Both the position numbers and the translations under genes were made by a program. A model generated the notes under the pieces. It made no database searches. It saw only the letters and a program-made list of their open reading frames with translations, and was not told where the DNA came from. A stretch of DNA of 64,000 bases from Synaphobranchus kaupii (lineage: Eukaryota > Chordata > Actinopteri > Anguilliformes > Synaphobranchidae), in NCBI GenBank assembly GCA_029718625.1, contig CM056376.1, positions 124,300,794 through 124,364,793 on the forward strand, written 5' to 3'. This document shows positions 11,501 through 24,000 of this stretch, piece after piece. Position 1 is the stretch's first letter, and every line of letters begins with the position of its first letter.

Positions 11501-14500
11501 GCCCATACAGTGCCTAATACCAGAACAGTGATATGATCCAAAGATATCTTCAGAAAGGGCTGCAAGGTTGAAAATTAGATTGACGTGGCTAGAATAGCCA
11601 GTGTGGAGGATGTGGGCGCCTGGGCGATTTGCCTTGATGGAGCGCAGAGACAGGGAATTAGCTGTGCTCCCATGAGTGAGCATCTCAGAGCTCTGATCAA
11701 TGTATGGAACCTTTCCATATGATAACTTGGAATAGGCCTGTCACTCACAGGAAAATTTGCCAATATATATATATTTTTTTATTTTTTTATTTTTTTAAGG
11801 TAAAGGGCTATTTAAAAAGCTAATGGATTTCCTCTGAAATAATTATCAACAGTTTCCTCCAGAATAATACTGTTTAAAAATATGTCTGTAATTTATTTCC
11901 ATCACAAGTATAATGTACATGTCCTGTAGCTAATTTCAATGTGAATGTAATTTCTGGTGGAAGTATTGGAAAGCAAACTGCAAACTGTGTTTAGATGGAC
12001 ATTACCAGTGTACAATGGTTAAACTGGGCAGGACGGACAAATGCTCAGAACGTCTCAACTAAAACTTTCCCTGGGTTTAGCTTCGCGAAGAACCACCCCA
12101 GGTGCCCGCGCTTTGAACAAATAATAACCGCTGTGTTTCTGTCCTCTGCATCGCCCGCTCTGCAGCACTTACTGCTAAGCAAAGGTGCTGAAAGCTTGAT
12201 CTAAATTTAACCTGCGCTTATGTAAATGGAGAGGGATATTCTCTAGAGTCGGTTAGCTCGGTGAGGTGAAAGTGGCGCCCACTGCTGAGGAAGACTGGGG
12301 TGGGATGCGCTTACTCTCTCTCTCTGATCCCCAGGGACTTTTTTGTTCTGATAAAGGAGGCATCAGCTGGTAAAACTGCCTCACACGCCGTATAGCTGAG
12401 TTCTTCAAATACAGGCCCACCGCAGAAGAGGCGGGCAGCCTTCACTGACTTTATAAGCAGGAAGTTGAGGAGACAAATTAATTAATAAAAAAATAATGAA
12501 GACACTTCCTGTTCACAATATTGCTCATCCATTCTTTGAAGTATAATTATGTTTGAAGACACAGAAACGTAATCACGCAGAGAGGCTGGGACTTTAAACA
12601 CACACCACCATGGTGAATACAAAAAGCACTTCACCAGAGAAGCCTTAGATTTAGGCTACTTAAATATTGAGAGCCAGAAAGAAATGTGCAAACAGTATTA
12701 TGCTGAATGTGATCTAATCGGCATGACTCAGTCAAATTGGGTAATACATTCAAGAAAAGGCTTCTTCTTTGCAACTCTTCCAAATATGTCAGCTTGCTTA
12801 TCACTTTAATGAAGAAAACATGGTGGGTGAAAGAAAATACATGAAAAAGCAAATTGTTTGAATGCATTTTCACAGTTAAAGAGGAGCTAAAGGCAAATAG
12901 GACAGACCTCAACATGCCAGTAAGACTACAGATATGAAGGACTTTTCTGAGCAGTGCAGGGGAGGCTGGAGGCTGGCAGGGGCATAATGTGTCTATGGCT
13001 GTGGGAGAGTGTGAACATCTCTTTTCCAGCTGGGTGTCTAAGGCCCAGCGCTGGAACCCATCCACTACTCACAAAATAGGCTTAGATACTTAATTCCCAT
13101 CAGCGCATAGCACCAGCTGCCTTTCAGCACACTCTTGCCAGCTACCCTGAGAGACACTTTCAGCTAACTGCCCTTCAACACGCCTTCAAGTGTGTTCCCT
13201 TCAACACACTCGCAGCCAAATGTCCTTCAGCACACCCTTAGCCAACTAACCTTTTCACACTCCCTCAGGCAACTGCACTTCAATGCTTCCTTAGGCAACT
13301 GTGCTTTAACATTCCCTCAGGCAACTGCACTTCAATGCTTCTGTAGCCAACTACCTTTTCACACTCCCTTAAGCAACTGTCCTTCAACATTCCCTCAGGC
13401 AACTGCACTTCAATGCTTCCTTAGGCAACTGTCCTTTAACATTCCCTCAGGCAACTGCACTTCAATGCTTCCTTAGGCAACTGTCCTTTAACATTCCCTC
13501 AGGCAACTGCACTTCAATGCTTCCTTAGGCAACTGTCCTTCAACATTCCCTCAGGCAACTGCCCTCCAACGCTCCCTCAGGCAACTGCCCTCCAACGCTC
13601 CCTCAGGCAACTGCCCTCCAACGCTCCCTCCGGCAACTGCCCTGCAATGCTCCCTCAGGAAACTGCCCTGCAATGCTCCCTCAGGCAACTGCCCTGCAAT
13701 GATCCCTTAGGCAACTGCCCTCCAACATTCCCTCAGGCAACTGCCCTCCAACGCTCCCTCAGGCAACTGCCCTCCATCATGCCTTCAACGAACTGCCCTT
13801 CAACATGCACTCAGGCATATGTGTTAGAATATGTGTTAGAACACGCAGAGGCATGGAATGTATTGTGTCATTTTCTTTCTGTTCTTTTCCAGAGGCCCAA
13901 ACGTTTGTGCTGGCAAGATGTTTCCAGGGAGGGGATTTAGTTTCTCATCCCTTCTTGTGTACCCCATTAAGGAAGGGCAATGAGGGGAGATGAAGAAGCT
14001 TGCAACCCTTTGGCTGATGGACAAGACTAGAGCTTACAAAGCGACCTTGAATGGGAACATCAGGACAAGAAGGCCCCAGACATTGATTGTTTTTCCTCCA
14101 ACCCTAAAGATCTAGAGCAGTTAAAGAACTCTTATACAACGGTTATGATGGTATGCAGCTTAGCCTATAAGTGTGACGTGGTAACAGCCTGTAACCAATG
14201 AATGTACTGGTGAGAAAATGCCATTGAGTATCCTGCCAAGCCTCCAGTTGGGAATATTTCTAATAAGCCATTAGAAATAAATAGAATAAAGCATAAATGT
14301 AAATTGACTGTCGCTTGCATCTGCATGCCGACTGAAATTAAGCAAATGTTTCCAGTAAGGCAGGCATTATGGTATTATGGAGATTCATAAATACATTGCA
14401 TTGAGTAAATTACTCTACAGCATTCTGTATTATTGTCTGGGCAAATTTGCTGACACCAAATCGCCACCTGTTGGAAAAGGGGTGAATACAGGCTTACAAT

Positions 14501-16152
14501 ATTTTAATTAAATAGAATAAAACTGCTTAACTGGGCAAAGGAAACTTAACAGGCACGCCTGATAAATATTTCTGATATTTTTATTTCAGTAATGTAAAAA
14601 GTCAGTCCCTTTTTAAGACTTTCCATATTAAACTCTGAACGCTCGCTGACACTTTTACACATCGGTGGTTTCAAGGGACGTCTCCCGTGGAGAATGACAG
14701 CCCTTCAACGCCTCTTGCCTTATTAGATTCCCTGGAACGTTTCCATGTTTCGGGAACAGGAGAGAAAGGAAGCAGAACAGGGGTGCTCAGCAGCTGTGCT
14801 TTGACTCCTACGGACCACTCTCAGCAGGCAAACAAATCTCAACAGTACGTTCTCTTTTACTGCTAACAATGGGTGACCAGGAAGATATCAACGTGTAACA
14901 AACCGAATGTTTTTCCCCTCTCGGCTCAAGGACATTTTATTCTGTATTTACAGCCAATTTAGACTGACAGTGGAAAAGTGGAGCACACTGGGAAATGAAG
15001 TCCAGGTCATAACTATAACCTGCATACTGCTGTAGTTTCATGATCTGCGCAAATGAACGATGAGCTGAAGCAATTACAATGTTTCAAATTTTATGGACAC
15101 CCACAGTTAACAAATAACCACTGCTACTAAATGGCCTGGTCCTGTTTGTTGCTTCAGGGTTTTTAAGTGCTTTGGTCATCAGTTGTATACAGCTTAACTG
15201 CTTGGTAGTGTGGGTGTGAGCTTTGTAAAACATATCCATGTTGTTTTGGGTATCATTATGGCACTTGTGTTAGCCACCGGTGATTCTGTTCACGGTATTC
15301 TAGTAGCAATTAAAAAAGACAGGCAGGAATGTTACACACCCCTGAATTCTCAAGACAGGTGTATGCATCATTATTCAAGTTATGCATTCTCTTCTGCAAC
15401 CCAATATTATTTTTACGTTCACGAGGGAATCCCATTGAGATGAATGATCAATTTTGCAAAAAAGACCGGAGAAGTCTTAGTTAATCATTTCCAGTACTTT
15501 GACTCGCATTACTGGAACCATCTTCGACCTATAAGTTCAGCGATTATAGTGGCCATAATATCTTAAACCCATGCGCATACCAATAGTATTCAATGATGAG
15601 CATATGGGTCGAACCACTTTCTGCATGTTTTATACGTTTAAATACACCCAAACATTAGCTAATATTACGCCATTACTAAGCGTTGGTTGTCTTAGTATAT
15701 GGAATCCAACCTCATGATACACCTATACGCTCTGTAATTAAGTATCGTAGACTATTATACTGTAATTAGATTATTTTCCCAGGAGACGTATCTTCATCAA
15801 ATGGCATATGTTTGATAGTTGTCAACGTTTATTAACGTTTAGTAGAGTCTACCCTTGTGAACGCACACCATCTTATCAAGGAAGACGAAATATAGTGAAA
15901 GCAAATTATTAGATCGTACGTAAGAAACTTTTAGGCAGTTTGAAACACGAGTTCAAATGTTTCCCGCGACTTTTCTGTTCACCTTTCGTTACCAATACAA
16001 AACTATATTTTATGCCGGAGGTTGCAGACTAAACAGTTTTAAACTAATGAGGTGCAAATCTGACTGGTACAAAACGGCGAAATGCACTTACCTGCAATGG
16101 TGGCGACAGCGATCGAGAACGCTGCATGCATCACGGCGACCGTCAACTTCAT
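2423..16152 (-). CDS. CHRNB3: Neuronal nicotinic acetylcholine receptor subunit beta-3, complete six-exon coding span
   Basis: Exons in transcript order are 16152-16092, 11076-10925, 5220-5176, 4294-4185, 3748-2860 and 2557-2423. All introns are GT-AG and phases match, giving 1392 nt and 463 residues (human beta3 is about 458). Seen: a hydrophobic signal peptide (1 to about 20), Cys-loop cysteines 156 and 170, M1 (about 235-260), M2 (about 268-288), M3 (about 303-322), a cytoplasmic loop ending in an amphipathic helix, and M4 (about 434-452). Loop C reads RRDGLYSYP with no adjacent cysteine pair, which excludes alpha5. M2 carries Val at 9' (residue 276) instead of the usual Leu, a known alpha5/beta3 trait. 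NXT sites include residues 141 and 208. Known role: accessory subunit of plasma-membrane ACh-gated cation channels, typically with alpha6 and beta2. CHRNA6 lies upstream in the same orientation. The identification is secure. Confidence 0.97.
2860..3748 (-). CDS. CHRNB3: CHRNB3 exon 5, Cys-loop to MA helix
   Basis: This 889-bp exon carries residues 123-419: the rest of the ligand-binding domain, the Cys-loop, M1-M3 and the cytoplasmic loop to KKEHFIRE. It is in frame throughout. The acceptor is tatcacag and the donor gtaagag. Long open frames on the opposite strand here are composition shadows. Confidence 0.98.
4185..4294 (-). CDS. CHRNB3: CHRNB3 exon 4 (110 bp)
   Basis: It encodes residues 87-122 plus two bases of codon 123, beginning [16 protein letters not shown] and ending in loop A ([10 protein letters not shown]). 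The donor is gtaaca. The 110-bp length and phase are those conserved across nicotinic subunit genes. Confidence 0.96.
4295..5175 (-). other. CHRNB3: CHRNB3 intron 3
   Basis: An 881-bp intron bounded by gtatgg and tgatag. Its main content is the SINE at 4881-5071; nothing else stands out. Introns 4 (3749-4184) and 5 (2558-2859) are short and hold no recognisable element. Confidence 0.85.
4881..5071 (-). mobile_element. tRNA-headed SINE in CHRNB3 intron 3
   Basis: Read on the minus strand, a tRNA-like head (TAGTGTAGCATTGTGG, then a degenerate B-box GGTTCTAAGTTTGATTC) is followed by a 3' tail ending CTGCTAAATGCCTTAAATG. That tail type is shared by fish L2 LINEs and their SINEs. The right boundary is about 105 bp from exon 3. 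Confidence 0.7.
5176..5220 (-). CDS. CHRNB3: CHRNB3 exon 3 (45 bp)
   Basis: This is the family's typical 15-codon exon, reading [15 protein letters not shown], with acceptor ctgccctcag and donor gtatgg. The last two residues, WK, differ from the KQ commonly seen in beta and alpha5 subunits. Confidence 0.96.
5670..5691. repeat. G22 homopolymer
   Basis: An uninterrupted run of 22 G on the plus strand inside CHRNB3 intron 2; the exact length is uncertain. Confidence 0.85.
7403..7990. mobile_element. Fold-back DNA element (MITE-like), 588 bp
   Basis: The left end TAAAGGCATACTGAACTTTG and the following 30 bases recur inverted at 7942-7990. Similarity continues inward, sharing the inverted segment AACGCGGATTATGCC. 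The right arm has about 85 bp absent from the left arm. No transposase is encoded, so this is probably non-autonomous. Confidence 0.7.
9520..10900. repeat. 60-bp minisatellite, about 23 copies
   Basis: The unit begins GGGGTGAATTCTATGTCAGT and ends TGGGCATTGAGGAAGACT. Most units are 60 bp; several are 59 bp through loss of one G. Diagnostic variants (TTGTGC, GAATTATATG, CTTTTTTG/CTGTTTG) recur in a pattern suggesting multi-unit block duplication. The array ends about 24 bp from the CHRNB3 exon 2 donor. Open frames through it come from a unit divisible by three, not from coding. Confidence 0.95.
10925..11076 (-). CDS. CHRNB3: CHRNB3 exon 2, N-terminal ligand-binding domain
   Basis: This 152-bp exon encodes residues 21-71, including the beta3-like stretch [15 protein letters not shown] and the ending [10 protein letters not shown]. 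The acceptor is tttttaatag and the donor is gtgagag. A minisatellite begins about 25 nt into the following intron. Confidence 0.97.
11077..16091 (-). other. CHRNB3: CHRNB3 intron 1
   Basis: A 5.0-kb intron from gtaagt to ttttaatag. It contains the 26-bp minisatellite (about 13110-13815). The rest (11100-13100, 13830-16080) is AT-rich with no supported exon or classified element. Confidence 0.8.
13110..13815. repeat. 26-bp minisatellite, degenerate
   Basis: Tandem units of the type GGCAACTGCCCTCCAACGCT plus CCCTCA are most regular at about 13550-13780 and progressively diverged toward 13110. An unbroken frame through it reflects the repeat composition. Confidence 0.85.
16092..16152 (-). CDS. 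CHRNB3: CHRNB3 exon 1, start codon and signal peptide
   Basis: ATG at 16152-16150 opens 20 codons, [20 protein letters not shown], followed by one base of codon 21 and a strong gtaagt donor. The start has G at -3. This short exon was found by looking for a signal peptide ending in phase 1, which exon 2 requires. Hydrophobicity, phase and donor all agree. Confidence 0.9.
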
Positions 16153-16560
16153 GGCACACAAGTTCTTCAAATCGGGTTTCACATACTAACAAGATACAGT
16201 CTCGGTGCACGTTACAGGCAAAATGCACAGAATGTAAGGGGAGAGGAAACTATGATACAATGTTGTTGAAAAAAATAAATAAACCTCAACGTGATGTAAC
16301 AAATGTTACATTTATTTTGATCCTGTGCAGTCCGCTGTTGACCTCCCAACATTGATTTCCTGGTGCGTTTCCGAACTGTCCCCGGTGTGTTCCAGCCGCC
16401 ACCGCTCACATAGATGGAGTTCACGGGAAGGAGGCTGGTCGAAGGCGAGGAAGGACGAGGGGGCGGTAGATGGTGTGGGGAGACTGAATTATAGAAGGAT
16501 CATTCGCACTCGTAGCCAATCATGGTACAGTAGCAACGAGTTTACGTGAAACGGAGAATA
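16153..16560 (-). promoter_or_regulatory. Candidate CHRNB3 promoter and 5' UTR
   Basis: Upstream of the start codon, the minus strand shows an inverted CCAAT box (ATTGG at 16520-16516), a TATAATT motif (16493-16487) and a GC box (GGGGCGG on plus near 16459-16465). The order is not a textbook core promoter and no start site can be fixed from sequence alone. Confidence 0.4.
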
Positions 16561-16607
16561 AATGGACGAGGACGTGACCTGTACTAAAAAGCTTGTACAT
16601 GAGGAAA

Positions 16608-16608
<1 letters not shown>

Positions 16609-16643
<35 letters not shown>
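16609..16643. repeat. (ATT)n microsatellite
   Basis: About eleven ATT units upstream of CHRNB3. Confidence 0.85.
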
Positions 16644-16644
<1 letters not shown>

Positions 16645-19600
16645 GTTACGTTTGTACTGTACGTATCACAAATATGCATACACAAATATACATCTTAATC
16701 CATTTGAATTTTCTATAATTACCAACAACAACGATAAAGCTACTACTAACAACAACAACAACCATAATAATACTAATAATAAACATTACTTGCTTCTATT
16801 AACGTGGTGATGCACCATATAGCAGAGATATGTGCGCACGTGCATTTTCTGGATTAAGCCGCTGGAGGTCACTGTATCCCATCGTCCAGTGGACCTGTTT
16901 CTTCTCTCTATTCGCTTTATTCATCCTCTTGCTGTCGACTTGAAAGTGAAAAATTTCTGTAGGGTGACAGCCAACACACCATTTGTGTACAATTTAAAAA
17001 AATAAATTAAAAAAAAAGTTCTACTGAGTAGTTTTGAAAAGTTGTCACCTTGTCTCCTAGAGCAGCGGTTCCCAACTTTCTGTCCTATTTAATGAGTGAA
17101 TACATTTATTGTGATCCATCTCATGTTATAATCTAGTTTGACATACATATATACCAGCATGGAATAGAAATGTATTTTTAGAAGTGCAAAACCAATTGCA
17201 TGCAGAGTGCAGACTGTAAATTGTGCTATGTGCATAACAGATGTCGTGTTTCATTTGAGGGGTATGAAGGAAACGAGAAAAATGGATCCCAACCCAAGGT
17301 AGCCTATGAGGAACCACGGTCCGATAGTATACACATTAGTATACACATAAATAGTATACACATTAATCAGGATCTCTGTTATTATTGGCCCAAAACTGCA
17401 CCAGCAAAGCTCTGATATTGCATCACCTTTATTAATCTGCAGTGAAATATCACAGAGACATTTCTTAGGGTCAGCTTTGCACATGCTCACTGTGACCTTA
17501 AGAACACACAATGCTACTCAAACAAATCTACTCAACATATCAGTGGCATATATTAGAATTACGACAAGTAAATTCTGGTTATATGTACTCAAGCAGGACG
17601 TGGCAAGCTTTGTCACACTTCAACTGTGCAGGTGTACAAATTCAGCTGAGTCGATGTCTGCTCTAAACTGTCAGTGTGCATGCACACACTGAAATAAACT
17701 ATAAACAAACAATATTTGTTCACCTAAATAGCCAATAACCTTTTAATTGCAGCTGAATTACCCCTTCAGATATATTTTCCCTATCATGCCTTTTCTCTTA
17801 CATGAGGCTAAGGTTGTTGATAAGGTTGTTCTCATTGCATGAACAACATCCCCTAGAATGATCAACAGACAGTTGGAGGTACAGTATATGTTTTGCATAC
17901 TAGATTGTTTAATCTATTTTGTATTAATGAGAAAGTGGTTCGGGGGTTCAGAATAAAAGCCAGGGCTGACTCAACACTTAATTCTGGGCTTCAGAGAAAT
18001 AAGGACATGTATGTTTATTTTTCTTGAGACCGGGCACAGTTATTCTTCCTCTCAGCTATGCAAGAGGCAAGTGAACAAGTAGCTGTGCAATGTGAAAAAA
18101 TGGTATATTGTAAGTACGTTCAACGTTGAAGGGAATTTACTTGCATACACCGTATATCATTCTCGGGTAACTAAAATATGACATTAAGGACATCCATTCG
18201 ATATTGATATCTCTAATGAGAAGTGACGTTATATGTATGTCGAGAAAAAAAATTATATATGTTGCACCTTTAATCTCAAATCCACCCTAAACAATCCATA
18301 CAGTTATGAGTTATGTGTGCATAGCATATAGTGCATACAGTGGATAAAATAGTGGATCCCTCTCTCTCTTTCTTGCTCTCAAATATTCCAGGATTCAACC
18401 ACATTATTGGCACAGAGTAATCCAGCGTGGCCAAAGCCGTTTGAATGGTCCTCAGTACTGTCCACAAGCCAGTTGGATGCTGACAGTGTCAGTCCATTTC
18501 TCATCTGCACACAGCTTCCCAACTTTCCGCTAATTTTATTCAGGCACGAATTTGACACATCAGAGCTTTATCGCACGATGGCTCACATTTTTTCACCTCT
18601 TCATCTTTTGCATAGCAAAATATGTCCGAATTTCTTTTTAAAAAGCCTCTTTGCAGCTGTACACACACACACTAAATTGCCTTGCTTCAAAGGGGCTTCA
18701 AAATTAATTTCAGAATGACAAAAATAACTTCCTGTAAATGTGGTCACTCATGCATTACTGAACATAAACAGCTACTTACCATATTGATGAGAGCATTTGA
18801 ATTGGCACCAGATGTGGGCCATGCCATATTGGCACTTGTGACCTCTACTGGGCAATATCTTACAGTGCATTAGGTTGCAACCGTACAAATACTGTTTGTG
18901 CATATGTGTCCGCTATTCAAAATCCAATGACTTGACAAACAGTTTTGTTAAAAAAGGACAGCTGGTATATATATTGCTTTTTTTAAAATCCTTTGACCAC
19001 CAATGGAATGGAGATAGAACTTTAAATGTTAAGAATATGGAGTTGAATATCTAGTTAGACTTTAGTAAAAAATGTATGGTAACACTTCAACGGTTCAGAG
19101 ATGTGGAGGGTATTTTAGATTTGAGAAAAATCTAATCGCAGGCACACACACAAGCACAGACTTGAGCACTCGCCAGCACACGTATGAGCCATGGGACCCA
19201 CAGCAAAGCCGGCATGAGCCATGGGACCCAGGCGTTTGGCCCTTTCCTTTTTCCTGTCGTTCTGTGAAGAGCTGATGGGCTGCTAATTATCGCGATGAAA
19301 TTATCTGGGTTTTTCTGCCCCAGTTGCGTTTGAGGCAGCTGCCACTAACAAGTCTGCTTTCAGAAGCGCCTCCCATCGCTAATGATTGGGAAGGGAATTC
19401 TCCCAGGCCACAAGCCTGCGCAGAGCGGGATCCAAAAAAACAAGGCATTGGCACGGGGACGGACCTCTGCACAAACGTAGTGAGGCATCTAAATCCTGGT
19501 CCACATAAGTATTGTTGTTGTTACCATTAATGTGACCTGAGGGTAAACGTACATTTAAATGCTCATCGAAGACTGGAAAACAAGCTGTAAAAACCATACA

Positions 19601-20441
19601 GGTCAGGTTGTGTTGTTTTTACAAGTACTGTAACACATTTTTACCTTGCAATAATTTTGAAAGAATGAAATAGATATCATACTACCAGGATTGGCCTGCT
19701 CCAGTTATGAAATGAAAAGCTTATCATTTTGTAACTACCGTTGCAGCATTCAAATGCAAATCAGTCAGTGTGGAATAGCAGATTTTCTATATAAATAACC
19801 ATCCAATGCAGACATGAATCACTTTGCATTTTTATTCAGTACTTTGATGATATGTAATAAAAAAAGCTGTATGTGAACGCCCATCCATAAAAGACTGAAT
19901 TATTTAGGTAATTTAATTTGTGGTACACCAAAAGTCAAGGCCCTAAAAGAAGAAACTGACTCACCCTCTAAAAGCATGTTACATAACCCGTAGTGATGGC
20001 CTGTGTGGTAGACGTAGCACACGCCATATCAGTGCAGGAGACAGCCTGGAGTATTGGGGGGGGGTTAAAGGTCAAATGATGAGATATGTGACCGTCTTCA
20101 TAGGTTTATGTCTGGTGGCGTTGTGCCGATGCCCACTCTGTCTAATGGAAATGTTTAAAAGGTGAATGTTTCCCCTCTGCATTTAAACTACTTATCTCAG
20201 TCAGGTTGTACCACCTCAAGTCAAGTGAGTCAAACCTTCGTCCTCTTCCTCCTCCATGTCCCTCCCTCTCTCCCTCTTGACAAAAAAGTCTAATAACATT
20301 CCACAAAGTTACATGGGAAGAATCTACAGATCATATTCACTTTGATACTGTTGCTTTTTTCTTAGTATCATAGCATGATGTCTGTGTGTGAGCTTTATAT
20401 CTGCAGTGTTATCGTTGACGAATGAGCATATGGTGTACGTC

Positions 20442-20632
20442 AGTGGTCCCCAACTATGTTCCTGAAGATCTACCATCCTGTGGGTTTTCTTTTCAACCCT
20501 AATTTTGCACACCAGATTCTACTAATTAGTAGCTCGATGAGATCTCTGGCTGTCGAACGAGGTGTGCTTTTTAGGGTTGGAGTGAAAACCTACAGGACGG
20601 TAGATCTCCAGGAACAGGGTTGTAAGACCACT
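20442..20632. mobile_element. Fold-back MITE, about 190 bp
   Basis: The left end AGTGGTCCCCAACTATGTTC continues into GATCTACCATCCTGTGGG; the right end carries the inverted counterparts (GACGGTAGATCTCCAGGAAC, then GACCACT). The two arms pair over most of the element and the loop lies near 20537. It resembles common fish fold-back MITEs; no coding capacity. Confidence 0.75.
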
Positions 20633-20739
20633 GGTGCACATGCTACTTTATTGGTGAATAAGTATATTGGCCTGAAAAAGGGAAGAATTCATGCAAACGG
20701 ACCGTGAAACCTTCCTCTCCTCCCACTGATAAGGCACTC

Positions 20740-21030
20740 CAGCACACGCCCTGAGCCTTCAGAGGCCGAAGCCCACCGCCGTCCCCGTGCCCCGCGGTGT
20801 GAGGTGGCTAATCTGGGCTCATCTACATTGTGCTAACTAGGGACGTGGTCCCGGAGGTGGGGGGGGGATAGGGGGGTTTGGGGGACGGCCCGCTCCTCTG
20901 CCTGCACATCCCCGCAGGGGGAGCGAGCGAGACCAGACCGCGTGCCAGCTCCGCTCAAGACAAGAATGTTAACGGGTCCGCGTCGCAGAAAGCTCGGCAG
21001 TCCTGGGCGAGTCCGCGGGTCCCTATCAGG
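20740..21030. other. CpG-rich patch in intergenic DNA
   Basis: GC-rich sequence with many CpG dinucleotides (for example CCCCGCGGTG, GGGTCCGCGTCGC) stands out from AT-rich surroundings. No exon is recognisable. It could be regulatory or part of an unclassified repeat. Confidence 0.4.
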
Positions 21031-24000
21031 ATTCTGCCACCGAACACTCCCATCAGTGTTTCTCCTTGTTGGTCGGTTTCAGATGACTTAAACTGCATGT
21101 GTGCCGGATGGCTGCATTTGGCTATCCCAGCATGCACTGGTCCTTCCTGTATTCGTCTCTTCACTTGGGCGGTCCTGTGGGTGTGGCCTGTGACACTCTT
21201 GTTCAACTGTAGCTGCAATGTGAGATGAGAAGAGTGGCTTTATGAGGAAATGAAACTCTAGGAAAGTGTTTATGGCATAGTGTAACCAAGCTAGAGTCAA
21301 TCTGCCCTTAAGGGTCTTTGTTAAGTGTATGCTTGGCATGTCGAACTATTTATATATAGGATTTATATATAAATTTGCTATCTAGTAAATGAAAGTTAAG
21401 TATGTATGTGGATCTACACAAACCAAAATCATGTGTTTTTGCACATGTTATTTATAAAATACATTATTTAATTTATTTGACACATTCTAATAATTGTAAG
21501 CAATTCATTGAATTGAATTTATTCCATATTCACGTTTCCAAATGAAAGCAGCACATTAACAAGAACTGTGTATAAAAAAGAACCAATGTGTTTAATTATT
21601 TGTGTTTTCTTTCTGTAGGAGCAACGATGTCTGGAAGAGATATCTTACATCTTAGATATCTTACACGGAGCAATACTATTTCAGTACTTGACCAAATAAC
21701 CGCAAACATTTTAGTTTAACATTAACCTTTTTTTTTTTTTTTTCATAATAGTTTATTTCAGGGCATGATATGTGCAGATCCTATATTCCTGTTGTATGGT
21801 AAGCAGTGTTTCTAATGCACCCTAGAGAATATCTGCATTCCCACAAATCGTATTTTTGCAATAATTTCCATTCCCTCATTGTTATCACAAAAGTTAACGC
21901 ACAAGCCTTTGCTGGAAAGGGGGCTTAATATCTGTGTTTGCTCATTGACTTATTTTCTGGCAGTTTGTAATTTATTTAATTCAGGCACAGTGTGACTGAT
22001 ATAAAAGATCCAGCCTTTCTGACATATGTTCCCCCTATAGGGGTTTAAAGGGAGTGGAACTACCACCAGAGTGATAAGAACAATGACTCTTAATGCATGC
22101 TGGGTAAAATAACCCCCCACCCCTCACATTGCCCAACCAGGAAAACATAGACACACACTACTATGAATAATCAGTTACAAGTCAGTAACCAAAGCCTGAC
22201 ATCAAAGCCTACCCCTGTAAACATGTCAGCTGTGACAAAATGTAAGGCAAAATAATGAGCTTTTTTGGCAAACAGTTTGTGCACGCGTACTGTACGTGTC
22301 CAACAGGATGGGATGAAACCTTCACATCATTATGTCATGTCTGTGTCTTTTGTGACTTACTGGAGAATTTAATGAGCGTGTGAGGCACAGACTCAGAGGA
22401 TCCCCGGAGGGCAGGGGCCAGCGGGTGTGGAACGTGCAGCTAGTGAGATAACACGGAAGAGATGTGGCATCATGTGATCATCAGAAACGCAGGCAAAGCT
22501 GAAGAGGCACATGAGGATATATCATATATTTGCAGAAGAGGAGGTGCAGTTTGTGTGTGTGTAGTTATCTAAAATATCATGAACACAATGACATTTCCCA
22601 TGACTTGTTAGAGTTCTATTTTACCGAGCTTAGCTTTCATACATTGCATGACGATTGAGAGAATGAAGTCATAGTTACTTTGAGGTAAGGACTATCTGCA
22701 AAGTCCATTCTAATGAAATTATACATGAATCATATATAATGCAAATGATCTAGATCTAGATATTAATTGTACCTTGCATGTTTGTAGAAGAAGAAAAAAC
22801 CAAGTGCACATTGCTCTTCCAGCTGACTGGAGCACAAATTAAGCATATAATAATTGTCTTACCCAGGGGTATTTTACTACATAACATGAAATAATACCCA
22901 TTTTAGAAGGCTTGTAATGATGTACATCTAGATCTTTACTATTCCACAATTAAATATCTTTGTGACTATTCTGATCTCTAAAGAGACCTTTCAAACCAGC
23001 AAAATATAAATAATTGTTCCTCAGCTGAACTTTACTGTTGCAATTAAATCCATGGTTAATCTAAATGCTTAGCACTTCAGCAATATATACCCGTACACAT
23101 AAAAAATAAAAACATGAGTAGGTGGCAGTCAGTCACTGATTTGTGATAGGGACTGTTTACAACAGCTATAGTAAATTGGCAGTGAAGTAACAAGTCAACA
23201 CATTGAGTTGAAAATTATGTGGAAATTTATGTGGAAAATTATGTATGGTCATGTAAAAAGAAAACAGACCATGTTGGGACATATTGACTACACAGGCATA
23301 CATGTTCACAGTTATCTGTTTCACCATTGTTTACGCACTGACCATGAGTACTGGAGTTAATATGTATATTCTGTACATAGTAATATTTTGTGTATGGAAA
23401 CTAGTTCTATATGTTTTGTTACATACTGCACACCAGCAATACCAAACACATTCATTTGAAATGAATTATAAAAGTTTTTAGAAGACATCATAGCAAGAGG
23501 TAGCTTTGTGCTTCGGTGATACATCAAGTAGACATGAAACTGCCTTTAGACGTGGATGATGACATTTATATTGTGGACTTCGGCCTTTTGGCGGTCGCAT
23601 GATGTCATCAGTGGAGTCTGCTTAGTCTTTCCCAGATGAAACATGGGTCTGTCGGAGCAAAGAGGAGCTGTCTCTCATTGGACGAAAGCCTGAGGGAAAT
23701 CTGGCAGAGAAACTGTCCTCAACTTCCGCATCAGTGCTTGTAGAGGAATCTTAAAACTTTGATAAGCTTCGACAAGAAAAGTACACACATTTTATAAAAC
23801 GCTGCCTTCAGAGGGCACGAGAGGTGTTATCAACATAGCGTATGAGGGAGGGGAAATGCAACATAGCGTACGAGGGAGGGGAAATGCAACATAGCGTATT
23901 TAAAAATTCAGTGCGGCTTTAAATAATGCAATGCTGCTGTTCACACGGTGTCTCCATACAACCTTTTGTCATTTACCCATGAACGGGATGCATATTCATA

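Noticed and set aside
2423..16152. CHRNA5 as the identity of the first gene
   Set aside because: Loop C lacks the adjacent cysteines of alpha5, and the cytoplasmic loop and M4 match beta3.
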